From assembly GCA_030613165.1 (NCBI GenBank), contig JAUWMN010000026.1, positions 1 to 10,753 of the forward strand: a stretch of DNA of 10,753 nt, in the 5' to 3' direction. The position numbers and the translations under genes were made by a program. Source of the DNA: Desulfobacterales bacterium (GTDB taxonomy: Bacteria > Desulfobacterota > Desulfobacteria > Desulfobacterales > C00003106). The notes under the pieces are model-generated. The model had not been told where the DNA came from. It ran no database searches and saw only the letters and a program-made list of their open reading frames with translations. Below are positions 1-5,565 of the stretch, piece after piece (positions within the stretch are counted from its first letter, which is position 1; every line of letters begins with the position of its first letter).

Positions 1-1249
1 CCCGGCGGGCCAGCCCACCAAGCTGATTCTGCTCCCACAATTCTACCTCATGTCCTCGCTGACTCGCCATTATTGCCGCCTGAATTCCGCTGGGCCCGCC
101 ACCGATCACCAGCACCCTCTTTTTCTCCGAAGCAGGTGAAACCTTCCAGGAATATTCACGACCTGCAAAGGGATTCACCGCGCAGCATCTTCCCACTCCC
201 ACGACACCTTTTTCCGCGCAATCTTGCAGACAGTATATGCACCCTCTGATGTCATCTACCATACCGGATACGGCTTTTTGCGGGAGATCAGGGTCAGCAA
301 TCAGGGCTCTGGCCATGGCAACAAAATCGGCTTTCCCGTGGCCAATGATCTCATTAGCCATATCAGGACTCTTTATCTTGCCTATGGCAACAACAGGTAT
401 GCTGACCGAGGCCTTTATCTGGGCAGCCAAACCGATCAGTGGCCTGGGAGGACTATAGTGGGAAGGGATGGTGATGAATTTTGTGGACTTGTTGCCCGCG
501 TTGGCCACGATAGCATCAGCTCCCGCGTGTTCCACGAGCCCGGCGATCTTCTTCCCGTCATCCACATCCAATCCACCCGGAACAAACTCATCACAGACCA
601 GTTTTACCATTACCGGAAAATCATGGCCCGCCGACTCCTTTACCTTTCGAATCAATTGAGTGAGGAAACGTGCCCGATTCTCTGTAGACCCTCCCATCTT
701 ATCGTTACGTTTGTTAAGAAGGGGGGAAAGGAGTTGGGCAATGAGATCGCCATAGCTTGCCTGGATTTCCACTCCATCATAACCAATCTCCCGTGCCCTT
801 TTGGCGCCGTTGGCCATGATTGCCAGTATTTCATCTGCCTCATCAAGAGACATTGCATTCGCTAGGGAGACTATCCACACATCTCCTTTTTTCTTGGCGC
901 CAACAATCTCTTTCTTAAAAGTCCTTTCTTTGGGATAATTGAGCTGCATAAAGGCCTTAGAGCCTTCAGCATGAATGACGCCTATGAGTTCTGTTACGCC
1001 CCTGGCATAGTCTTCCCGATCAAAACGAAGCTCATGGGGGCCTTTATATGCCCTGGGGTAATCCAGACAGGGGCAGTCAAGGACAATCAATGCGACACCT
1101 CCTCTTGCCCTTGCCCTATAAAACTCGATTATCTTCGGATTAACCCTGCTCTCTGTAGCGTATTTTGTGGGAAAAAGGGGCATGATGATTCTGTTCTTGA
1201 GAGAGCATTCGCCAATTTTGCCCGATGAAAAAAGATGAGGAAAGTTCAT
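1..1249 (-). CDS. NADH:flavin oxidoreductase / 2,4-dienoyl-CoA reductase-like Fe-S flavoenzyme, C-terminus cut by window edge
   Basis: Cytoplasmic flavoenzyme of the Old Yellow Enzyme/FadH family, which reduces activated C=C bonds using FMN, a [4Fe-4S] cluster and FAD. 416 codons are visible and the gene continues past base 1. The N-terminal TIM barrel (about residues 1-335) has the family start (LFSSGKIGECSLKNRIIMP), MQL near 100, and SPLLNKRNDKMGGSTENRARF near 174-194. Cluster ligands fit the family spacing C-x2-C-x3-C-x11-C: C337, C340, C344, C356, followed by VNP. An FAD Rossmann fold begins at 379 (VLVIGGGPSG) with E406 ending beta-2. The start ATG is at 1249, with GGAGG 6 nt upstream on the minus strand (1256-1260). 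Oddity: the usual HxxHGY (OYE) or SEGY (E. coli FadH) active-site segment reads QASYGD at 163-168, so the substrate is probably not that of FadH. The family is certain; the substrate is unknown. Confidence 0.93.
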   Translation of the reverse strand, partial: MNFPHLFSSGKIGECSLKNRIIMPLFPTKYATESRVNPKIIEFYRARARGGVALIVLDCPCLDYPRAYKGPHELRFDREDYARGVTELIGVIHAEGSKAFMQLNYPKERTFKKEIVGAKKKGDVWIVSLANAMSLDEADEILAIMANGAKRAREIGYDGVEIQASYGDLIAQLLSPLLNKRNDKMGGSTENRARFLTQLIRKVKESAGHDFPVMVKLVCDEFVPGGLDVDDGKKIAGLVEHAGADAIVANAGNKSTKFITIPSHYSPPRPLIGLAAQIKASVSIPVVAIGKIKSPDMANEIIGHGKADFVAMARALIADPDLPQKAVSGMVDDIRGCIYCLQDCAEKGVVGVGRCCAVNPFAGREYSWKVSPASEKKRVLVIGGGPSGIQAAIMASQRGHEVELWEQNQLGGLARR

Positions 1250-1263
1250 TTTTTTCCTCCATA

Positions 1264-1425
1264 TTTGATGATTTCGTAAAAAGTCTTCAGACACCCTATG
1301 TCGTCATTCCCGCGAAGCTTGTCCTCGGCCTGATTGGGGAGCGGGAATCCAGTAATATCAGCTTGTTCTGGACTCCCGCCTACGCGGGAGTGACGGAAAG
1401 CCGGACTTTTTACGAAATCATCAAA
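1264..1425. repeat. MITE-like palindromic element A (22-bp perfect terminal inverted repeats)
   Basis: The left end 1264-1285 is the exact reverse complement of 1404-1425 (22/22; core TGATGATTTCGTAAAAAGTC). Two further inverted repeats are nested inside: 1302-1314 with 1383-1395 (12/13; CGTCATTCCCGCG) and 1341-1352 with 1368-1379 (11/12; GCGGGAATCCAG). There is no ORF with transposase features and no obvious target-site duplication. The structure fits a non-autonomous mobile element or dispersed intergenic repeat; its RNA could fold strongly and act as a terminator between the two minus-strand genes. The left boundary is 14 bp upstream of the oxidoreductase start codon, and the right TIR supplies the stop codon of the next gene. 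From memory, CGTCATTCCCGCG-type repeats are frequent between genes in Desulfobacterota; this was not searched. Confidence 0.85.
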
Positions 1426-1912
1426 CCTGAAAGAGTGTTGTTTGGTCTTCTATGATTTTCTTGTTAATCATTGAAGTGTTTATGTCTAATGCGGGATACG
1501 TGCCGCAGACTTCAATGGTTTGACACATTTGAGACCCCTTGACGCGAAGTCCAAAATCCTTGAGTCTCGAAAAAAAATTTTTGTTGGTGGCAGGACGTGT
1601 TTCAAGACAAAGCCGATATTCATGAGGTAAGTGGTATATATGAGCGAAATGATGTGCAAGAATATAAAAACAAGCGGCGGAAAGGTACTTGGATTCGGTC
1701 TGTTTATAGAGATCCGGCCAAAACTTACCCACATGAATTCGTTTTGAATAGTTGTCTAAAGAGAAAACAACGGCGTACGAGATTTCTTCTCCCGTGTCTT
1801 TGTCAGTGATGAAATATTCAACACAATTGTCCTCCCTGTAGTACGAAAGCGCATACCTATTCAAAAGAAGCAGTATCTTCTCTTTCGCGAAATTTGATTC
1901 GGGAGAAGTCAT
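1421..1912 (-). CDS. hypothetical protein, 163 aa, stop codon within element A
   Basis: I do not recognise this protein. The start ATG at 1912 has a strong Shine-Dalgarno AAGGAGG (1920-1926, minus strand) 7 nt upstream, which argues that it is a real gene. There is no signal peptide or membrane helix, so it is probably cytoplasmic. Visible features are a KxxLxLLNRYALSYYR helix at the start, a beta-rich stretch (VEYFITDKDTGEEISYAVVF, 31-50), a His/Tyr-rich segment AHHFAHIYHLPHEYR (86-100), and SRLKDFGLRVKG (115-126), loosely like the end of a GNAT fold but without a clear acetyl-CoA signature. The TGA stop at 1421-1423 lies in the terminal repeat of element A, so the original C-terminus may have been replaced or shortened when the element arrived. 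It is flanked by elements A and B. Confidence 0.7.
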   Translation of the reverse strand: MTSPESNFAKEKILLLLNRYALSYYREDNCVEYFITDKDTGEEISYAVVFSLDNYSKRIHVGKFWPDLYKQTESKYLSAACFYILAHHFAHIYHLPHEYRLCLETRPATNKNFFSRLKDFGLRVKGSQMCQTIEVCGTYPALDINTSMINKKIIEDQTTLFQV

Positions 1913-1998
1913 GTTGGGACCTCCTTATGCAAGGTTCGTGATGAGTCTGGCGTGAAGATCGGGTAAGGGAGATGTATTGGAAAATCTTGTCATATATT

Positions 1999-2004
1999 AT
2001 TATA
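1999..2004 (-). promoter_or_regulatory. candidate -10 box for the 163-aa minus-strand gene
   Basis: On the minus strand 1999-2004 reads TATAAT, a perfect sigma-70 -10 box, inside a strongly AT-rich stretch (about 1985-2020). It lies about 87 bp upstream of the start at 1912. No good -35 box is seen at 16-18 bp (the sequence there reads like AAATAC), and any AT-rich tract gives such matches by chance, so this is a weak call. Confidence 0.3.
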
Positions 2005-2043
2005 TATTACATTATTAATCTGTATTTTGGAAGGTTTTTATAA

Positions 2044-2156
2044 TTTGATAGTTTCGCAAAAAGTCCAAAACACCCCGTCCCTCTCCCTTGATCGTCGACC
2101 CACCTGTCGAGAGGCTCTATAGGGGTGGAGAGGGACGGCTTTTTGCAAAACATCAA
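2044..2156. repeat. MITE-like palindromic element B, diverged relative of element A
   Basis: The left end 2044-2065 matches the left end of element A at 19 of 22 positions (shared TTTGAT..TTTCG.AAAAAGTC). The right end (CTTTTTGCAAAACATCAA, to 2156) is its imperfect inverted complement. An inner perfect 12-bp inverted repeat pairs 2075-2086 (CCGTCCCTCTCC) with 2127-2138. Like A, it has TIRs plus nested GC-rich arms, but the inner arms differ in sequence, so it is a degenerate or sister family member. It may act as a bidirectional barrier between the divergent units. Confidence 0.7.
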
Positions 2157-2348
2157 GGTTATATTTTGTTGTCATAGTAACAAGTTACAGGAGGAATCCG
2201 GCCCTTCGTAAAATTATCATTAATTTAGTTAATAAAATAGAGAAAGTGGTCGATAGGATCATAAGTTACACAGCAGCATACATAAACATAAAGAAAATCG
2301 GTCGTACTGATATTCTCTACTTAAGGGTACATTCTTTACCTAAAGCAT

Positions 2349-2356
2349 GGGAGGAG
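2349..2356 (+). promoter_or_regulatory. ribosome binding site deciding the start of the 150-aa lipoprotein
   Basis: GGGAGGAG with a 6-nt spacer to ATG 2363. It selects this ATG over an upstream in-frame start at 2246, which would put 39 polar residues before the lipoprotein signal peptide. Confidence 0.85.
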
Positions 2357-2362
2357 AACACT

Positions 2363-2815
2363 ATGAATCGCAAAACCAATCTCTTATTCTTACTTGTCAT
2401 TACATTAGTCCTTGTGGTTGTGGGTTGTTCACCAAAGATATACGGCACGCTCCAGCTCATGGACCCTCATATGAAGCCAGTTGTCGGGGAGAGCCCCCAA
2501 GGTACCGTGGTGAATATGATCAACACCACTGCCACCTTGGAAGATGCCTCTTATTCGGTGAGTGTTGATGAAGAAGGAAAATTTGAGTCCGAAGAAGATG
2601 CACTAACACCAGGGACGTACAAGGTGGAGGCGAATAAAATCGGTTATGTGACGGAAACACAAACTGTGGAATTAGGGAGTTGCACAAGCACGGAATTGGA
2701 GTTCAAGCTCAAGAAGATTCATGAAGGGAAACGCAGGTCCATTGAAGGGTCCAAGACCGACGCCGATAAGATAGTAAATCCTGGAGAAGTGAATATTCGG
2801 CCTCCCATGATGTAG
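2363..2815 (+). CDS. small lipoprotein with carboxypeptidase-regulatory-like domain
   Basis: A 150-aa exported lipoprotein. A type II signal peptide (NRK basic end, hydrophobic 7-20) ends in lipobox VVVGC with the lipidated Cys22. Position +2 is Ser, not Asp, so outer-membrane sorting would be predicted under the E. coli Lol rule. Residues about 26-117 form one beta-sandwich of the carboxypeptidase-regulatory/CRD type: EEGKFESEED, then TPGTYKVEANKIGYVTE and a final VELGSCTSTELEFKLK strand. The C-terminal 30 residues are basic and probably disordered (HEGKRRSIEGSKTDAD). It contains no catalytic motif; such domains are usually structural or binding modules. It is the first gene of the plus-strand group and shares its domain type with the next gene, 145 nt downstream, which suggests the two lipoproteins work in one complex. 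A specific function is not recognisable. Confidence 0.88.
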   Translation: MNRKTNLLFLLVITLVLVVVGCSPKIYGTLQLMDPHMKPVVGESPQGTVVNMINTTATLEDASYSVSVDEEGKFESEEDALTPGTYKVEANKIGYVTETQTVELGSCTSTELEFKLKKIHEGKRRSIEGSKTDADKIVNPGEVNIRPPMM

Positions 2816-2884
2816 CGGTCGACCCACATACAACTACTATCATTATATTTAAGAGACGTTCGGGTGAAATAGAAAGTCAGGGTT

Positions 2885-2926
2885 GGGCATGAAGCCGTGC
2901 CCCGTGTGGGCACTAAAGCTCCCCAC
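2885..2926 (+). promoter_or_regulatory. leader with mutually exclusive hairpins before the 860-aa lipoprotein gene
   Basis: TGCCC (2898-2902) can pair upstream with GGGCA (2885-2889) or downstream with GGGCA (2908-2912; the full downstream stem is GTGCCC/GGGCAC with a 5-nt loop). GTGGG (2906-2910) can instead pair with CCCAC (2922-2926). At most some of these stems can form together. The segment lies 35-76 nt before the ATG at 2961. I do not recognise a known riboswitch class; there is no U-tract, so it could be a stability or translation-control element, or chance. Confidence 0.35.
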
Positions 2927-2960
2927 TTGTTACGTACGTTATTTTTAGGAGGCATATACC

Positions 2961-5543
2961 ATGGCCAAACAAACGGTAAAAGTCTTTTTTGTTCTGTTTT
3001 TGTCGATTATGCTTTTTGCCTGTTCGGGCGGAAAGGACCTCGAGCTTGAGGTAAAAGTCCGCATGGATGGAAATCCGGTGGCCAAGGCCAAAATCCTTGT
3101 TGACGGAGTTGAAGAAGGGACTACGGATGACGATGGCCACTTTTCAAAGGTAATTAAGAGAAAACCTGGGACAGAAGTCGCCCTGTCGGTAGCCAAAAAA
3201 TCTGAAGGATACCGAATCGAGCCCCATGAGGAATCCTTTATTGTGAAGGTGCCCGAAAAGGGAGCGGTGGATCGGTATTCGTTCGAGGTCGATCTCAAAG
3301 CCACAAAGTATTGTACCTTTGTTGTCACAGAAAAGGGAAAACCGGTTGAAGGCGCCGCCATCAAAGTAAAAGGTAAGAATATCGGTAAAACCGATGAAAA
3401 GGGCGAATTCGTATATAATTATAAGGCCCTGCCCAAGAAGGGCGTACGCGTTATCGTCACCAAAAAAGGGTATGCGAGGTGGGACAAGACCCGCAAGATA
3501 GCACCCGGGCAAAGCTTGGAGGTGGCTCTTTCCCGGAAAGCGGTCATCTCTGTTGCCATACTCACTGATGAATATGGTCGAACAAGGGGGCTTCAGGGTG
3601 CAGTAGTACGTATCAATAACAAAAAGGTCGGAAAGACGAACGCCAAAGGAATGTATACATATGTCTATAAGGGCAAACCCGGAAAGAAGGTTCGACTTAC
3701 CGTATCTGTTCCGGGGTATATTCCGTCAGAATGGGAAAAAACGATCGTCTTGAAAGGTCGGCGCACTGTTAAAAAGTTTTTTTATCCGACCAAGCCAAAG
3801 CCGATCAGAGTAGGAATATATGATTACGTGAACAACACTCCTGATGAAGACGTCACAAAAGCCCTGAGCCGGATCAAAGAAGCAGTAAACAATAATCTTT
3901 TCAGCTACTTGATCTTCAGAGAAGTGCAAAGCGACACGCTTCACGAGAAAATGAAGGAAACAAAGCTCACCTTAGAGACCATTACGACAAAGGGCTGGCA
4001 GGGAACAGGACTCATTAGAACAGTTGATATGATCATCCTTGGGAGTGTGGCAAAGGATGAGGATGGCCTAACAATTGAGACAAAGGTCTATGCATCCGGC
4101 GGCAAGTTAATCTTCAGTCAAATAAATACCGCAAAACGCGAAAAAGATATCAAGAAGACCGCCAAGGCCATAGTGCGCAATATCATAGATCGATTCCCTT
4201 TTGAAGGTACGGTGGTTTTGGTTGAAGATCAGCTCCACTACCGTATTAATCTGGGAAAATATGACTACAAGATACGGAAGGGTATGCAGTTTGCGCTTAT
4301 GGCCCCCACAACGGACAAGACGGGGAGAATACAAGGCTACCGAGACATAGGCATACTCAAGGTAAGAAAGGCGAAAAAAACAGAATCAGCCTTGGAGATT
4401 CTCAATATAAAAGAGGGGGAGAATATTGCTATAGGCGATAAGGTAGTCCGACTAATATACCGCCAGGAGGAAATGAAGGCTGCCAAGAAGTCCTTTGTCC
4501 TGTTGGCTAAGGGAGGATTACCGCCCGATGTATCGCCGTTAAGCGGCGTGAATGTTTATCTCGATAACATGTGGGTCGGGACGACCGGGTCGAACGGCGC
4601 CTGCGCAATACCGGTACGCCTGAGAAAAAGTTATGATATCGTACTCTATCGGCACAACTATCAGCGGGTAAGCGAGGAGATACGAATAGAAGAGGACAAG
4701 GAGGTCAAGGAATTTGCTCTTACAGTCAACAACTCCCTGTTCAAGGTGGAATCACAACCATCAGGATCTGACGTATTCATTGACGGCGAAAATATTGGAG
4801 AAACTCCTCTTCTGGAAGGTAAGTTGGTAAACTTTGGATTCCACACACTCAAGCTATCGGCAAGCGGTGACTACCGTGACTGGGAAGAGGTGGTCGAGTT
4901 CAACAACAAAATAGAAGACCGTACGGGAAACAATAAAATAGTCTTTTACAAGGACTACCTAAGAATCGGAAAACGAGCTGAAGTGAACGGGGACGTTGAC
5001 GCTGCTATGGAGGCATACCGGAGTGCGGAACGGGGACATCCTGATTATTCAAATGCACGCCGCAAGCTGGCACGACTCTATATGGATGAGAAGAACGACT
5101 ATGACGCCGCTATCCGTGAGTTCGAGAATGTACTGTCGCTACCCGAAAACCGGCAACTTATCTATAAGCAGTTTGCCGTGACCTATACCAATTTAGGACA
5201 TGCCTATTATGAGAACGGAGACCATCTGATACAAAAAGATAGGGAAGCCGCTGCTCAACACTTTGCAAAGGCAATACAAAACCTCCAGAGAGCAAAGCAA
5301 AACACGCGATTCTTCCCGAACCTCCACTACGACGAGGCAGTGCATGACACTTACTACTACCTGGCTTTGTCGTATCACAAGCTCTATCTGGTTACGAGAC
5401 AAAGCACTATCCTTGATAGCGCTGATCTGGCGTGGAGAGAGTACTTTGACTTTTTCCCCAACGGGCTCAAAGGTAACAGTGCCTTTGTACAGATCAGTGA
5501 ATCGGCGGAACAGTACTGGACTCAGATTAAGGACCTGATGTAG
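2961..5543 (+). CDS. large modular lipoprotein: CRD repeats, CsgG/FlgT-like region, PEGA domain, TPRs
   Basis: An 860-aa envelope lipoprotein. The start ATG has AGGAGG 8 nt upstream (2947-2952). Type II signal peptide with lipobox LFAC, lipidated Cys21, Ser at +2 (outer-membrane type). In order: three CRD-like beta-sandwiches (about 27-113, 116-192, 193-276), the second and third near-duplicates with an 82-residue period (GKTDEKG at 142, GKTNAKG at 224); a CsgG/TolB-N-like alpha/beta region from RVGIYDYVNNTP (283) to about 413; a FlgT-C-like beta region (415-498, FEGTVVLVEDQLHYRINLGK to IGDKVV); a fourth CRD-like repeat (528-588); a PEGA domain (593-650, SQPSGSDVFIDGENIGETPL); and about four TPRs (666-835). 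It contains no enzyme motif. The likely role is an outer-membrane-anchored periplasmic scaffold. The next gene starts 22 nt downstream, implying co-expression. The domain calls are by eye; the CsgG/FlgT assignment is the least certain. Confidence 0.9.
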   Translation: MAKQTVKVFFVLFLSIMLFACSGGKDLELEVKVRMDGNPVAKAKILVDGVEEGTTDDDGHFSKVIKRKPGTEVALSVAKKSEGYRIEPHEESFIVKVPEKGAVDRYSFEVDLKATKYCTFVVTEKGKPVEGAAIKVKGKNIGKTDEKGEFVYNYKALPKKGVRVIVTKKGYARWDKTRKIAPGQSLEVALSRKAVISVAILTDEYGRTRGLQGAVVRINNKKVGKTNAKGMYTYVYKGKPGKKVRLTVSVPGYIPSEWEKTIVLKGRRTVKKFFYPTKPKPIRVGIYDYVNNTPDEDVTKALSRIKEAVNNNLFSYLIFREVQSDTLHEKMKETKLTLETITTKGWQGTGLIRTVDMIILGSVAKDEDGLTIETKVYASGGKLIFSQINTAKREKDIKKTAKAIVRNIIDRFPFEGTVVLVEDQLHYRINLGKYDYKIRKGMQFALMAPTTDKTGRIQGYRDIGILKVRKAKKTESALEILNIKEGENIAIGDKVVRLIYRQEEMKAAKKSFVLLAKGGLPPDVSPLSGVNVYLDNMWVGTTGSNGACAIPVRLRKSYDIVLYRHNYQRVSEEIRIEEDKEVKEFALTVNNSLFKVESQPSGSDVFIDGENIGETPLLEGKLVNFGFHTLKLSASGDYRDWEEVVEFNNKIEDRTGNNKIVFYKDYLRIGKRAEVNGDVDAAMEAYRSAERGHPDYSNARRKLARLYMDEKNDYDAAIREFENVLSLPENRQLIYKQFAVTYTNLGHAYYENGDHLIQKDREAAAQHFAKAIQNLQRAKQNTRFFPNLHYDEAVHDTYYYLALSYHKLYLVTRQSTILDSADLAWREYFDFFPNGLKGNSAFVQISESAEQYWTQIKDLM

Positions 5544-5550
5544 CGATTTC

Positions 5551-5557
5551 AAGGAGG
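5551..5557 (+). promoter_or_regulatory. ribosome binding site supporting a TTG start
   Basis: AAGGAGG, 8 nt before TTG 5566. There is no ATG/GTG in frame nearby that would keep the signal peptide, so the rare TTG start is chosen. Confidence 0.8.
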
Positions 5558-5565
5558 TTGGTGGT

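Larger units (their letters stand above)
1913..2362. other. 450-bp gene-free divergent intergenic region
   Basis: It holds, left to right: the Shine-Dalgarno of the minus-strand gene (1920-1926), an AT-rich block (about 1985-2045), element B (2044-2156), a near-palindrome GTAAC-aa-GTTAC (2177-2188), an unused AGGAGG (2189-2194) with no start codon at a workable distance, and a second copy of AAGTTACA (2263-2270, first copy 2182-2189). A possible extended -10 (TGATATTCT, 2308-2316) could serve the plus-strand operon but has no matching -35. The frame of the first lipoprotein is open back to 2246, but those 39 codons lack a ribosome site and would bury the signal peptide, so they are read as untranslated leader. 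Confidence 0.55.

Noticed and set aside
224..865. 213-aa open frame on the plus strand
   Set aside because: Antisense shadow of the oxidoreductase gene, whose motifs on the minus strand are unmistakable; the shadow frame has no recognisable domain.
2246..2362. N-terminal extension of the first lipoprotein to an upstream start
   Set aside because: It would place 39 residues before a textbook lipoprotein signal peptide; the strong ribosome site is at 2349-2356.
2094..2827. 10-bp match GTCGACCCAC at 2094-2103 and 2818-2827
   Set aside because: Too short to separate from chance; flanking sequence is unrelated and no further copies were noticed.
2885..2926. Cyclic-di-GMP (GEMM) or other known riboswitch
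   Set aside because: The conserved GEMM core sequences are missing; only stem potential is visible.
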